Source: Pseudomonas rustica
GTDB lineage: Bacteria > Pseudomonadota > Gammaproteobacteria > Pseudomonadales > Pseudomonadaceae
Assembly: GCF_018336155.1 (NCBI RefSeq)
Contig: NZ_JAGYHF010000007.1
Span: 124,001 to 188,000, forward strand
DNA: 64,000 nucleotides
Reading direction: 5' to 3'
The notes below the pieces were generated by a model that was given only the letters and a program-made list of their open reading frames with translations, searched no databases and was not told where the DNA came from. The translations under genes were made by a program, and so were the position numbers. This document shows positions 1-9,307 of the stretch, piece after piece. The first letter of the stretch is position 1, and every line of letters begins with the position of its first letter.

Positions 1-651
1 TACCGCGAGCTGTGCACGGGAGAGTTTCCACGCCAGTTTGGCTTCGCGGTAAACCTCGTACGGATCGGTTTCGCGGCGCAGGTTGGCCACCAGTTCGGCG
101 CCGTCCTCCAGCACCCAGGCGAACTTGTCGTCGGACAGTTTCGGTCGCAGCTGTACGAAAACTTCCGCGAGATGCACGGCATCTTCAGCGGCGTAGCTGA
201 TCTGCGTGTCGGACAACGGACGCTGCAACCAGTCGGAACGGGTTTCGCCCTTCGGCAGTTCGATGCCCAGCACCGCTTGCACCAGACGCGAATAACCCAT
301 CGAGAAACCGAGGTTCAGATAGGCCGCGCCCAATTGTGTGTCGAACATCGGCGCCGGCAGGCTACCGGTCAGACGCAACAGCACTTCGAGGTCTTCGCTG
401 CAGGCGTGCAGGACTTTCAGCACCGCCGGATTTTCCAGCAGCGCAGCCAGCGGTTGCCAGGCATTGATGGTCAGCGGATCGATCAGGTAGGCGCGTTTAC
501 CGTCGCCAATCTGCAACAGGCCGGCAATCGGGTAGAAGGTGTCGACCCGCATGAATTCGGTGTCGAGGGCAACGAACGGCAGCTGCTGCCACTCGGCGCA
601 AAACTGCGCGAGGCTTTCGTTGTCGCGAATCCAGTGAATATCGATGGCCAC
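1..651 (-). CDS. rnd: Ribonuclease D, partial (C-terminus outside window)
   Basis: This is a 3'-5' exoribonuclease that trims tRNA precursors. The visible 217 residues carry the three DEDDy exonuclease motifs: DTEF near residue 21 (Exo I), the ACSEDLEVL segment (Exo II) and YAAEDAVHL (Exo III, with the Tyr). The start is a GTG at 651 giving VAIDIHWIRDN, the usual RNase D opening. No in-frame stop occurs before the window edge, so the C-terminal HRDC region is simply missing from view. The family is normally about 375 residues long. Confidence 0.93.
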   Translation of the reverse strand, partial: MAIDIHWIRDNESLAQFCAEWQQLPFVALDTEFMRVDTFYPIAGLLQIGDGKRAYLIDPLTINAWQPLAALLENPAVLKVLHACSEDLEVLLRLTGSLPAPMFDTQLGAAYLNLGFSMGYSRLVQAVLGIELPKGETRSDWLQRPLSDTQISYAAEDAVHLAEVFVQLRPKLSDDKFAWVLEDGAELVANLRRETDPYEVYREAKLAWKLSRAQLAV

Positions 652-789
652 ACGGCTCTCCCTTGAAGAATGGCGCGCAGTATATATCGCCACCGGCGAT
701 TTTCGCGCCTGCGAAGGGCAAGAGCTGTAACGAAATGTCCTGCCAATGGGCAAGAATAGTCTGACAGAAGGATCAAACGTGGCCATTAA

Positions 790-884
790 CTGTAGGAGCT
801 GCCGAAGGCTGCGATCTTTTGATCCTGCTTTTGAAGATCAAAAGATCGTCCGATCGCGGCCCGAGCCTGCGGCAGCTCCTACAG
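790..884. repeat. REPIN-type inverted repeat (TGTAGGAGCTGCCG class)
   Basis: Two inverted copies of CTGTAGGAGCTGCCG-AGGCTGCGATC face each other across a short centre. The repeat sits just after the eptA stop. The same class recurs at 51950-52038 and, as a half copy, at 40215-40261. It may act as a terminator between rnd and eptA as well as being a mobile repeat. Confidence 0.85.
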
Positions 885-893
885 GGGAATGCT

Positions 894-2543
894 TCAGTCC
901 TTGGCCAGCACGCCGTCGATCACTGACCCGCGGCAACCGGCGAATATGTCCAGATCCGGTTCATACACCGAACTCTTCACTTCGAGCAAACCGAGCATCG
1001 AGTGGAACAGGTTGTCCTGACTCAGCGGTTTATCGCGGCTCATTTGCAGGCAATGGGTGTCGACCGAGTAGGACTTTTGATAGTTGTCGGAGAACCACGC
1101 CAGCATCGCCACGTGCTTCTGTTGTTCCGGCGCCAGCATATACGGCGTGCCATGCAGGAACAGGTTGTACTCACCCAGCGACTCGCCGTGATCGGACAGG
1201 TACAACATCGCGGTATCGACTTTGTCCTGATTGTTGCGCAACACATCGATCAGACTCGACAGCACATGGTCGGTGTACACCAGCGTGTTGTCGTAACCGT
1301 TGACGATACTTTCGCGGCTGCAATTGTTCAGGGCGTTACTTTCACAGACCGGCGTGAAGTGCTCGTACTCCTTTGGATAACGCTTGAAGTATTCCGGACC
1401 GTGACTGCCCATCTGGTGCAGAACCAGCACGGTGTCTTTGTCCAGGTGATCGATAAAGCTTTGCAGCCCTTGCAGCAGAATTTCGTCGCGGCATTCGCTG
1501 TTGGCGCACAGTGCCGGGTCTTTCAGGTTGCTGACATCCTGCACGGTGACGCGATCACACGTGCCTTTGCAGCCGGACTGGTTATCGCGCCAGATCACAT
1601 CGATGCCGGCCCGTTTGAGTACGTCGAGCAGGCCTTCCTCGTTCTTTGCCTTGCTCGCATCGTAGTTCTTGCGGCCCATGTTAGAGAACATGCACGGCAC
1701 CGAGACGGCAGTTTCCGTGCCGCAGGAATGCACGTCGGTAAACGCGATCAGCCCGGTTTCCTTGTCGAGTTTTGGTGTGGTGTCACGGTTATAGCCGAGG
1801 ATGCCGAAGTTCTCGGCGCGGGCACTTTCGCCGACCACCAATACAGTCAGGGATTTGCGCGGCTCAAGTTTTACATCGGGATTGCGCTCGGCGTCCTCGC
1901 CGATTTTGACGAACGGTTGCTCGGCCGAGGCCACTTGCTCACGCAGGTAGCCGGCCGCCGCACCAATGTAGTTGCTCGGCACCAACATCAAGCGAATTTC
2001 GTGGTGGTTGCGAAATAACGAGGACAAACCCTGATAGTTGGCCAATGCCACACCACCAATCACCGCCACCGAGGCCACACTGACAATAACTTTGCTGAAC
2101 AACTCGCGGTGCCAGCGCCGATAATTAATCGGCAGCTTCCACAACAACAACGACGGCAAAACACCTAGAAAGAAAATATACACAAACAACTTTAACGAGA
2201 GCAGGTCTCGTACTTCGGTGGCATTGGTTTCGGCAAAGTTACGCAACATGCCCGGGTCAATCATGACGCCATACTGGCTCATGAAATAAGCCACACCGGC
2301 GCTGATCAGAAATATTAGCGTCAATACCGGTTTAAGCAGCGGGCGGAAGGCCAGAAAGGTCAACACGATGTTGAACGCCGCGAAGATCATCACCCCGAAC
2401 GCCACGCGCATGGCAATGCCTTTGCCGTCTGACGCGGTGATGTCGAACAGGTGCTGCCAGAGCACAACGTTAAAACCGATCAAAAGAAAGGCGCTGGCAA
2501 TCAACGTCACCCATTCCGGGCGCACGGCTTTTAACTTCAACAT
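894..2543 (-). CDS. eptA: Phosphoethanolamine--lipid A transferase, EptA type
   Basis: This inner-membrane enzyme moves phosphoethanolamine from phosphatidylethanolamine onto lipid A or core sugars, a change linked to polymyxin resistance. The protein has 549 residues. Five membrane segments fill the first ~180 residues, followed by the periplasmic sulfatase-like domain. Metal and nucleophile motifs are visible: VVGESARAENFG near residue 236, the catalytic Thr region GTETAVSVPCMFS near 275, and YLSDHGESLGEYN plus FLHGTPY toward the end. The start at 2543 (MLKLKAVRPEW) fits the family. An upstream extension of 30 codons is open but has no family resemblance and no better ribosome site. The gene appears monocistronic. 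Confidence 0.93.
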   Translation of the reverse strand: MLKLKAVRPEWVTLIASAFLLIGFNVVLWQHLFDITASDGKGIAMRVAFGVMIFAAFNIVLTFLAFRPLLKPVLTLIFLISAGVAYFMSQYGVMIDPGMLRNFAETNATEVRDLLSLKLFVYIFFLGVLPSLLLWKLPINYRRWHRELFSKVIVSVASVAVIGGVALANYQGLSSLFRNHHEIRLMLVPSNYIGAAAGYLREQVASAEQPFVKIGEDAERNPDVKLEPRKSLTVLVVGESARAENFGILGYNRDTTPKLDKETGLIAFTDVHSCGTETAVSVPCMFSNMGRKNYDASKAKNEEGLLDVLKRAGIDVIWRDNQSGCKGTCDRVTVQDVSNLKDPALCANSECRDEILLQGLQSFIDHLDKDTVLVLHQMGSHGPEYFKRYPKEYEHFTPVCESNALNNCSRESIVNGYDNTLVYTDHVLSSLIDVLRNNQDKVDTAMLYLSDHGESLGEYNLFLHGTPYMLAPEQQKHVAMLAWFSDNYQKSYSVDTHCLQMSRDKPLSQDNLFHSMLGLLEVKSSVYEPDLDIFAGCRGSVIDGVLAKD

Positions 2544-2941
2544 GATGAGGGGCAGTTCCTGAAAAGAACCCTTGGTTAGTTGTGAAAAATTCATTAACCA
2601 AGGCATGACAAACTTTAGGCAGGCAACCATCAATTTTTTGTGAAAAAGACGCCAACGATTAGTTGGACTGAGAGCAAAGTCTGAAACTTGTGGAGTATTT
2701 GGGAATGGTTCAGCTTTTATTCAACGAAACACGGATCTGGCTTTTATGTGGGAGCGGGCTTGCTCGCGAAAGCGGTCTGTCTGCCAACATCTGTTTTGAC
2801 TGACAGGACGCCTTCGCGAGCAAGCCCGCTCCCACAAGGGGAATTGTGGAGGTATCGAGTTTTTAGGTAGGCCTGTCGGTTTTCTGGTTTGCCCGAATCA
2901 TAGGGCGCCGCGCCTAATCATCTGCCCTGCCCCAAGGTTTG
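2544..2941. other. Divergent intergenic region eptA / MFS gene
   Basis: This 398-bp gap between divergent genes must hold both promoters. It is dominated by the REPIN at 2747-2836. I could not assign a confident promoter or operator. Confidence 0.5.
2747..2836. repeat. REPIN (GTGGGAGCGGGCTTGCTCGCG class)
   Basis: Two inverted copies of TGTGGGAGCGGGCTTGCTCG are separated by about 45 bp. Each arm is itself an imperfect palindrome. Copies of the same class are at 5752-5840 and 24843-24919. Confidence 0.9.
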
Positions 2942-4129
2942 ATGATGGAAAACGTCCGCGCCACTGCCCGTCCCGCTGTCTGGCTGATGCTCGCCGTCAT
3001 GCTGGTAGCCCTCAATTTGCGCCCTTCGATGGCGGCGGTCGGGCCATTGCTGTCGGCGATTCGCGGCGACATCCCGTTGAGCTTCAGCCTCGCCTCGCTG
3101 CTGACCATGCTGCCGGTGATGGCCATGGGACTGGCGATGTTTTTTGGCATCGGCATCAGCCAGCGTCTGGGTGAACGACGCACGGTGCTGTGGTCGTTGC
3201 TGCTGATCGGTCTGGCCACGTTGTCGCGGTTGTTTGTCGATTCCGCCGCCGAGTTGATTGTCAGCGCGATTCTGGCCGGCATCGGCATTGCACTGATTCA
3301 GGCGTTGATGCCGGCATTGATCAAATCGCGTTTCCCCGACAACGTCGCCCTGTGCATGGGTTTGTACGTCACCTCGATCATGGGCGGCGCCGCCATTGCT
3401 GCGTCCTTCGCACCGTTGGTGCTTATCAGCACCGGCAGTTGGCGGATGGCACTGGCCGTTTGGGCAATCCTGGCAATGTTGGCTTTGCTGTTCTGGTGGT
3501 CGCAACGCGGCAACCTGCCTGCGACCGCGAACACTTCAGTCAGAAAAGAAACCTTCTTCAAACATTCCCGCGCCTGGTTACTCGCAATCTTCTTCGGCTT
3601 GGGCACTGCGTCCTACACCTGCGTCCTCGCCTGGCTGGCGCCGTACTACGTGGAGAAAGGCTGGAGCGAACAAAACGCCGGCCTGCTGTTAGGTTTTCTG
3701 ACAGCCATGGAGGTGATTTCCGGCCTGGTAGTGCCAGCCATCGCCAATCGCAGCCGCGACCGACGCATCATACTGATGGCCCTCCTTGGACTGATCATCG
3801 CCGGTTTCTGCGGCCTGATCCTCAGCCCGCAACACCTCAGCCTGCTGTGGCCCTGCCTGTTGGGTCTGGGCATCGGCGGACTGTTTCCGATGAGCCTGAT
3901 CGTCTCCCTCGATCACCTCGACAACCCGCAACGCGCCGGCGGCCTGACCGCTTTCGTGCAAGGCATCGGCTATCTGATTGCCGGCCTGTCGCCGCTGCTC
4001 GCCGGGATGATCCGCGATCAACTGGGCAGTTTCGAATGGGCATGGTGGTCGCTGACCGGCGTGATGGTGATCATGGCGTTGATGGTGTTGCGCTTCGATC
4101 CGCGACGTTATTCGCAACACTTCCAGTGA
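2942..4129 (+). CDS. MFS transporter, CynX/NimT family
   Basis: This is a twelve-helix major-facilitator permease of about 395 residues. The N-terminus reads MLVALNLRPSMAAVGPLL, characteristic of the CynX/NimT (cyanate/2-nitroimidazole) subfamily. Hydrophobic segments run throughout, with a charged loop at about residues 185-200. Start codons lie at 2942 and 2945; AAGG at 2934-2937 favours 2945 slightly, and a TTG at 2939 is less likely. A LysR-type gene follows on the same strand 185 bp downstream and may regulate it. The substrate cannot be read from sequence; cyanate is not assured because no cyanase gene is nearby. Confidence 0.87.
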   Translation: MMENVRATARPAVWLMLAVMLVALNLRPSMAAVGPLLSAIRGDIPLSFSLASLLTMLPVMAMGLAMFFGIGISQRLGERRTVLWSLLLIGLATLSRLFVDSAAELIVSAILAGIGIALIQALMPALIKSRFPDNVALCMGLYVTSIMGGAAIAASFAPLVLISTGSWRMALAVWAILAMLALLFWWSQRGNLPATANTSVRKETFFKHSRAWLLAIFFGLGTASYTCVLAWLAPYYVEKGWSEQNAGLLLGFLTAMEVISGLVVPAIANRSRDRRIILMALLGLIIAGFCGLILSPQHLSLLWPCLLGLGIGGLFPMSLIVSLDHLDNPQRAGGLTAFVQGIGYLIAGLSPLLAGMIRDQLGSFEWAWWSLTGVMVIMALMVLRFDPRRYSQHFQ

Positions 4130-4314
4130 TCGGGCTACAGGCCTCTGGCCAGCTTTCCACGGTTTCATCGGTAACGTCGTGTTGCTAAAACTATCTGTCC
4201 CACAACTGTCCGTGAAACGCCCTACAAGCCTTTGTCCTTGCACCATCGTTCCGTTAGGATCATTCGCACACGTTTGCGCGGATTCAGCGCAAGGAGCACA
4301 GCGGGACGGAACGG

Positions 4315-5250
4315 ATGCTGAACAGTAACTTGCTTCGAAAGCTCGACATGCAGGATCTCATGGTGTTTATCGCCGTGTATGAGCAGAGCAGCGTCACCGA
4401 GGTCTCGGAAACGTTGTTCGTCAGTCAGTCCACCGTCAGTTACTGCCTGAAAAAACTGCGCACCAGTTTCGAAGACGAACTCTTCATCAACACCCGCACC
4501 GGCATGCGCCCGACCTACAAGGCCAGCAGCATGTACGGCCATGTGCAGAAAATCCTCGAAAGCATCAACCTCTGCCACGCCGGCGCACCGACATTTGACC
4601 CGAGCCAGCAAGCGGTCACTTTCAACATCTGCGCCCCGGAATACTTCGAACAACTGATTTTGCCGCGCCTGTTGAAGCGCTTCGACTTCGATGACTTGCC
4701 AGTGATGGTCAACATGCACAAGTTCGAAACCGATGTGCCCGCCGATGAGTTGCGCGATGGCAGCCTCGATCTGGTCATCAGTTTCGGCCCCAACTTCCAC
4801 CGCCACCACACGGACTTGAAGTCGCGCATGTTGCTGGAAGATGACCTGGTCTGCGTCTTCGATAAACGCGCGACGCCGCTGGAACCGCGCCTGAGCCTGC
4901 AAGCGTTTACCGAGCGCAGGCATGTGTTCCCGACGCCGTGGACGTCGACGACGAATATGGTTGATGGCTGGCTGGCGCGACAGGCGCAGAAACGTCAGAT
5001 CGTCGCGCGTTCGAACAGTTACAGCGCGGCGTTGAAGATGATCACTGGCACCGATTTCATCCTCACCCTGCCACGGCGGATTCAGCGGTTACTGACCAAC
5101 GATGCGGTGTTCAATCACTGTGAGGCGCCGAACGGTTTGCCGGGGTTCACCCTCGACATGCAATGGAGCCAGAGCGTTGATCAGGACAGCGCCAACGTCT
5201 GGCTGCGCGAACAAGTGGTCAAGGTCTGCAGTGAACTGCAAGCGGCCTGA
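4315..5250 (+). CDS. LysR-family transcriptional regulator
   Basis: This 311-residue protein has an N-terminal winged helix-turn-helix (DLMVFIAVYEQSSVTEVSE, then VSQSTVSYCLKKLR). A periplasmic-binding-protein-like effector domain follows from about residue 95. It lies downstream of the MFS gene and convergent with the CHMI-family gene, ending 3 bp before that gene's stop. The HTH begins with LRKLDMQDLMVF, a style seen in the NodD/SyrM-like branch. The effector is unknown; control of the preceding transporter is an inference from position only. Confidence 0.88.
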   Translation: MLNSNLLRKLDMQDLMVFIAVYEQSSVTEVSETLFVSQSTVSYCLKKLRTSFEDELFINTRTGMRPTYKASSMYGHVQKILESINLCHAGAPTFDPSQQAVTFNICAPEYFEQLILPRLLKRFDFDDLPVMVNMHKFETDVPADELRDGSLDLVISFGPNFHRHHTDLKSRMLLEDDLVCVFDKRATPLEPRLSLQAFTERRHVFPTPWTSTTNMVDGWLARQAQKRQIVARSNSYSAALKMITGTDFILTLPRRIQRLLTNDAVFNHCEAPNGLPGFTLDMQWSQSVDQDSANVWLREQVVKVCSELQAA

Positions 5251-5253
5251 TTC

Positions 5254-5619
5254 CTACACGCCGATGGCCGTTTTTGTGTAGGACTCGCGATCGATATCGA
5301 TCAGCTCGACACTCAGCTGCACCTCGACACCGGCCGGCCATTCACAAAGATCCTGCAGCACGGCCAAGAGACTTTGCGACAGCTGTTTTTTGGTCTCCGC
5401 TGAACGCCCGCTGAGCAACGCCAACTTCACCGCCACAAAACCGCGCTCGCTCATGGCCGTGCCAACCTTGAAGGTTTCGACCTTCAACGCACGGCTCTTG
5501 ATATCAAACTCCGCCGCGAACTGACCAGAACCCACCAGCGTGTTATTGAGGCGAATCAACGCGACGTCGGCGTTCAGCTGCGGCAGGTTGGCGGTGTATT
5601 CCATGTGCAGGTGTGGCAT
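5254..5619 (-). CDS. 5-carboxymethyl-2-hydroxymuconate isomerase family protein
   Basis: This is a 121-residue member of the CHMI branch of the tautomerase superfamily. It begins MPHLHMEYTANL, so Pro2 would become the catalytic N-terminal proline after Met removal. The family isomerises 5-carboxymethyl-2-hydroxymuconate in homoprotocatechuate breakdown. No other hpa/hpc genes are in the window, so it may act outside that pathway here. Length and the C-terminal pattern (VELIDIDRESYTK) agree with the family. The stop almost touches that of the convergent lysR gene. Confidence 0.87.
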   Translation of the reverse strand: MPHLHMEYTANLPQLNADVALIRLNNTLVGSGQFAAEFDIKSRALKVETFKVGTAMSERGFVAVKLALLSGRSAETKKQLSQSLLAVLQDLCEWPAGVEVQLSVELIDIDRESYTKTAIGV

Positions 5620-5751
5620 CGGGAGGCTCCAGTCGGGCGGCAGAAAGGTCGTACGTATAACACAGCCCTGCCCTACCCTTCCGCGGCTTTTTCCGGACTG
5701 TCGGACGAAGATTTATACCAGCGCTCAATGACCGGCTTAGCGAAAATCTCC

Positions 5752-5840
5752 TGTGGGAGCGGGCTTGCTCGCGAAGGCGGTGGATCAGCTACAAATGCAT
5801 CGCCTGACCCGGCGCTTTCGCGAGCAAGCCCGCTCCCACA
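5752..5840. repeat. REPIN (GTGGGAGCGGGCTTGCTCGCG class)
   Basis: Inverted copies of TGTGGGAGCGGGCTTGCTCG lie at each end with a non-conserved centre. The repeat is placed between the CHMI-family start and the stop of the next minus-strand lysR gene. Confidence 0.9.
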
Positions 5841-5859
5841 AGCGGATTTGCGGTGTCAG

Positions 5860-6780
5860 TTAGTGCGGGGTGACCGGCCGTTCACTCATGAACTGCTCCA
5901 GCCGGGAACGCAGCCAGCGCTCGGCCGGGTCGCTGTCGACGTGGCTGAGCCAGACCATCGACAAGTCCAGCGTCGGCGTTTTGAACGGGAACGGCTCTTT
6001 GAACAGCAACCCCGAAGTGGCCATCGCTGCCGCCGTGTAATCCGGCAGGCTGGCGATCAGATCGGTGCCCGCCAACAACGCCGGCAACGCGCTGTACTGC
6101 GGCACCGACAGCACCACCTGCCGGGTGCGGCCCAGTTCCGCCAGCCACTCATCCGCGAAACCACTGACATTCGCCGTGTGGGAAACCAGCACATGCGGTC
6201 GCGCGCAATATTCGTCGAGGGTCAGCGGCGTGTCGGAAGCATCCGCGCGCAGGATGCTCGGTTGAATGTGTCGCAGCAGTTTGCGCTTGGCATTCGCCGG
6301 CAAGCCACGGGTCTGGCTGATGCCGACGGTGATGTCACCGGCGGCGAGCAGATCGGGAATGCGCCAGTAATCGACGTGCTGCACCACAAACACCACGTTC
6401 GGCGCTTCCTGACGCAAGGCGCGCAGCAGCGGCGGCAGCAGACCGAACTCGACGTCATCGGACAGACCGATGCGGAAGGTCATGGTGCTCACAGCCGGGT
6501 CGAAATCGCGTGTCAGGCTCAGCGCCACCGACAACGAATCCAGCGCCGGCTTCAGGTGGCGGAAAATATCTTCAGCGCGAGCCGTCGGTTCCATGCGATG
6601 GCCGACGCGGATGAACAGTGGATCGTTGAGCATCGTGCGCAGACGATTGAGCGCCGAACTGATAGTCGGCTGGCCAAGAAACAGCTTCTCGGCTGCCCGG
6701 GTTACGTTGCGTTCCAGCATCAAGGTCTCGAACACCACCATCAGGTTGATGTCGGCCTTGCGTAGTTCATTGCGGTTCAT
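5860..6780 (-). CDS. LysR-family transcriptional regulator
   Basis: This 306-residue regulator has an N-terminal HTH (INLMVVFETLMLERNVTRAA, then LGQPTISSALNRLR) and an effector domain after about residue 90. The pattern LRKADINLM and TARAEDIF resembles regulators of the NahR/NodD-like branch. It stands alone: upstream is a 237-bp promoter region facing the DUF1508 gene, and downstream is a REPIN. The ATG at 6780 is the natural start (MNRNELRKADIN). The target genes are not apparent. Confidence 0.88.
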   Translation of the reverse strand: MNRNELRKADINLMVVFETLMLERNVTRAAEKLFLGQPTISSALNRLRTMLNDPLFIRVGHRMEPTARAEDIFRHLKPALDSLSVALSLTRDFDPAVSTMTFRIGLSDDVEFGLLPPLLRALRQEAPNVVFVVQHVDYWRIPDLLAAGDITVGISQTRGLPANAKRKLLRHIQPSILRADASDTPLTLDEYCARPHVLVSHTANVSGFADEWLAELGRTRQVVLSVPQYSALPALLAGTDLIASLPDYTAAAMATSGLLFKEPFPFKTPTLDLSMVWLSHVDSDPAERWLRSRLEQFMSERPVTPH

Positions 6781-7017
6781 CCATTGCTCCCCGATCCCCA
6801 GACTGCCGGCAGTGTAGAAAGCAGTTGGGGGCGGCGTCCATCGCCACGATGCGTCCGCTGACCGTCAACCGCTTCGAGGGCTCTGGTCTGTGCCTTTCAG
6901 AAACATCCGCCAACGATTGGAAACAAATGTCCGGTAGCCAAAAAACCCGCCTGCGCTAGGCTTGCGTCGATGCGCCACACAGGCTGGCGCACACGTCTAT
7001 CGCATGGAGCGAACTGA

Positions 7018-7209
7018 ATGTATTTCGAGATTTACAGGCAATCCCGCGGCACCCCAACCACCGGCAAAGGCCAATGGCGCTGGAGGCTGCGCGCGGGCAA
7101 TCACGAAACCATCGCCAGCGGCGAATCGTACGTGAACAAAGCGGATTGCCTGCACGTGATCGAGCTGATCAAAGCGGTACAGGGCGAAACCCCGGTCAAG
7201 GAAATTTAA
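7018..7209 (+). CDS. DUF1508 (YegP-like) small protein
   Basis: This 63-residue protein matches the YegP/DUF1508 fold: YFEIYRQSRG, then WRWRLRAGNHETIASGESY and a C-terminal helix with ADCLHVIELIK. E. coli YegP holds two such repeats; this copy has one. GGAG lies 8 bp before the ATG. The molecular role of the family is not established. Confidence 0.85.
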   Translation: MYFEIYRQSRGTPTTGKGQWRWRLRAGNHETIASGESYVNKADCLHVIELIKAVQGETPVKEI

Positions 7210-7363
7210 GCGCGCGAATCGGAAAAAGGCAGCGTCCTACAGCCACTTCCTTTTTTGACCGAATGACTGGCGGGCCACCGCTGCACCCCTACGCTCAGCA
7301 ATGCAGGGGGCCATCCGGCCCTGTTTTCTCCCGATCATTCACACTCAAAAAGGAGCCGCAGAC

Positions 7364-7570
7364 ATGGCCAGAGACAAAGCGAAAGACGACATGCACTTTA
7401 ACTGCACACAAGCACACGAAGCCGACTACGTCGCCAGCCTCTACCCGCACGCCAAGGAAGAAGTGAAAACCTTCCTCAGCTCGGCCTGCAAGGACAAGAC
7501 GCTGCACAACTCGACGCATAAGGATGTGTATGAACTGATCAAGCGCAAGTTGGGCCACTCGCAGCCTTGA
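7364..7570 (+). CDS. Small conserved-type hypothetical protein
   Basis: This is a 68-residue hydrophilic protein (MARDKAKDDMHFNCTQAHE...). An AAGGAG site lies 8 bp before the ATG at 7364; the 21-codon upstream extension has no such site. It has two Cys residues, many Lys and His, and no signal peptide or membrane segment. The gene is followed by two strong hairpin terminators. I do not recognise a function. Confidence 0.75.
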   Translation: MARDKAKDDMHFNCTQAHEADYVASLYPHAKEEVKTFLSSACKDKTLHNSTHKDVYELIKRKLGHSQP

Positions 7571-7611
7571 TTGGTTGGAGGCGCGGGGTGATGTAGATCC
7601 CGCAGAAATGC

Positions 7612-7646
7612 AAAAGCCCCACAGGCTTTGAGTCTGTGGGGCTTTT
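7612..7646 (+). terminator. Rho-independent terminator
   Basis: The AAAAGCCCCACAG / CTGTGGGGCTTTT stem with a short loop and a T-run fits the 68-residue gene just upstream. An A-run on the left makes it possibly bidirectional. Confidence 0.85.
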
Positions 7647-7676
7647 TTCATATTTACTCGTTAACGCGACGCAAAC

Positions 7677-7713
7677 AAAAAAGCCCCGTAGATTTTCATC
7701 TACGGGGCTTTTT
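7677..7713. terminator. Bidirectional terminator beside the left att site
   Basis: The stem AAGCCCCGTAGA / TCTACGGGGCTT has an A-run and a T-run at its two sides. Before element insertion it would have been immediately downstream of tRNA-Ser on the minus strand. The right half, TCTACGGGGCTTTT, recurs at 19728-19741 next to the intact tRNA. Confidence 0.8.
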
Positions 7714-7720
7714 CTATGTA

Positions 7721-7742
7721 ATGGCGGAGAGATAGGGACTCA
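7721..7742. repeat. Left attachment site (copy of tRNA-Ser 3' end)
   Basis: ATGGCGGAGAGATAGGGA followed by one mismatch and TC repeats the 3' end of the tRNA-Ser gene at 19748-19768, CCA included. The integrase gene begins about 100 bp inside it. This defines the left edge of a 12.03 kb insertion. Confidence 0.88.
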
Positions 7743-7797
7743 CCATACGCAACCACCAAGCTCAACAAATACCGTATTTACTGGCTTTCCCGGTGAT

Positions 7798-7821
7798 TTT
7801 ACGTAGAATCTTTACGTAGAA
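7798..7821 (+). repeat. Paired TTTACGTAGAA motifs, left arm
   Basis: Two perfect copies of TTTACGTAGAA lie at 7798 and 7811, 13 bp apart. A matching pair with the same 13-bp period and orientation is at 19673 and 19686 near the other end. These are candidate arm-type integrase sites. The left pair also lies just before the integrase ribosome site. Confidence 0.6.
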
Positions 7822-7838
7822 AAACGGAGAAAGCGACC

Positions 7839-9305
7839 ATGCCCAAGGCCAACAATCTGCAACTGCAAGGCGGCACGTATCATGTGCGACTGGACATACC
7901 AAAAGATGTACAGGCTGCATTCGGCGGTCGTCGTATCCTGTCACAGACTCTCAAGACGGGATCGCGCTCGGAAGCGCTACACCTGCGATTACCCATCCTG
8001 CACGCATGGTGGAGCCAGATAAACGCCATTCGCGATGGCAAGTTACTGGGGGACGGTTGGCAAGAAGACGTAGTGCAGACCCTTGAAGATTTGGATGCAA
8101 TCACCCAAGGGCAAAAGCGAGCGCTTGTTGGTGAGCCAGCCCCACCGTTACCGGATGTCGATCCAGCTTTCAAAGCAAAGCTGATGAACAGCCCTCGGTT
8201 CAAGGAATCCATACGGATGCTTGTAGGCGATCACCTCAAGGATGGTATCGAGGGACGTATCAACATTCAGGATGAACTGAATAAAGGGCTCAAGGACATG
8301 CTGCAAAAGCTTCTTGGCACTGACTACAAGCTCACCAGCGAGCAGGGCCAGGAACTGAGCACACTGGTAAAAGATCCCGCCAGCTACAAAGCCCGCTCGC
8401 CGATTACGAAGGCACGGTTAGCCTCATTCCGCACCTACAGGCTTGAACATCACGTCGCACTGAAGACGGTGAATCAACAAGAGTCGAAGCTGTTGAATCT
8501 GTCGGAGCATCTGCAAACGACCGGCACCAAGCTCGACTTTGATTCGGTGAGTGCTTGGCTACAGGGCATGAAACTCAGCTCGAAAACCAAGCAGCAATAC
8601 CTGCTCGCTGGTAGCCAACTCTGGCGATGGGCAACGACGCATGAGCCACAGTGGCGACAGACCTTCAAAGGGCATGTGAACCCGTTCGAAAAACACACCC
8701 TACCCTCACTCAAAGGCAAGGCCAAACTCGACGCGAAACGGAAGGCGTTCACCGTTGAGGAAGTGGGCACCCTATACAAAGCAGCGCAGGAACAGGATCT
8801 CGGCGCGCTACCAGACTTGATCTTGCTGGGCGGGTATACCGGCGCTCGCATTGAGGAACTGTGCCAGCTTCGCAAGGAACATCTGATTACCGTGGACGGG
8901 GTGACGATGTTCGATATCGTGGATTCGAAGACAGTAGCGGGAATTCGACAGGTGCCAGTGCATCCCAAGCTAACGGCACTCGTGGATCGACTCGCCGAAG
9001 CTTCCACGGACGGCTATCTGGTGCCGACTGACAGCAACAACAAATACGGGATTCGGTCGGACGCATTGAGTAAGGCGTTTGGTAGGCTGAAAACCACCTT
9101 GGGCTTTGATCGTACCCGCGTGTTCCACAGCATTAGGGCGACGGTAATCACTCAACTGGTACGTGCAGACATACCTGACAGGTTGATCAAGGAGCTTGTA
9201 GGTCATGAAACAGGAACGGTGACGTTCGACGTATATTCGAATGGATCATCACCTAAACAGAAGTTCGACGCCGTCGCTAAGCTACCCGCCATACCAACTG
9301 ATTAA
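7839..9305 (+). CDS. Tyrosine-type site-specific integrase
   Basis: This is a 488-residue phage-type recombinase. The N-terminus (YHVRLDIPKDVQAAFGGRRI, then SRSEALHLR) is a DUF6538-like DNA-binding region. A SAM-like core-binding domain covers about residues 190-290, and the catalytic domain follows. Active-site residues visible are Arg in GGYTGARIEELCQLR, Lys in DSKTVAG, the HxxR box HSIRATVIT, His in VGHETG and Tyr in FDVYSNGS. GGAGA lies 9 bp before the ATG. It is the first gene inside the left att site, so it very probably drove insertion into tRNA-Ser. No excisionase was recognised in the element. Confidence 0.95.
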   Translation: MPKANNLQLQGGTYHVRLDIPKDVQAAFGGRRILSQTLKTGSRSEALHLRLPILHAWWSQINAIRDGKLLGDGWQEDVVQTLEDLDAITQGQKRALVGEPAPPLPDVDPAFKAKLMNSPRFKESIRMLVGDHLKDGIEGRINIQDELNKGLKDMLQKLLGTDYKLTSEQGQELSTLVKDPASYKARSPITKARLASFRTYRLEHHVALKTVNQQESKLLNLSEHLQTTGTKLDFDSVSAWLQGMKLSSKTKQQYLLAGSQLWRWATTHEPQWRQTFKGHVNPFEKHTLPSLKGKAKLDAKRKAFTVEEVGTLYKAAQEQDLGALPDLILLGGYTGARIEELCQLRKEHLITVDGVTMFDIVDSKTVAGIRQVPVHPKLTALVDRLAEASTDGYLVPTDSNNKYGIRSDALSKAFGRLKTTLGFDRTRVFHSIRATVITQLVRADIPDRLIKELVGHETGTVTFDVYSNGSSPKQKFDAVAKLPAIPTD

Positions 9306-9307
9306 AA

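Noticed and set aside
2942..5250. Cyanate transport and degradation operon
   Set aside because: The transporter resembles CynX, but no cyanase or carbonic anhydrase gene is close, so a cyanate role is not supported.
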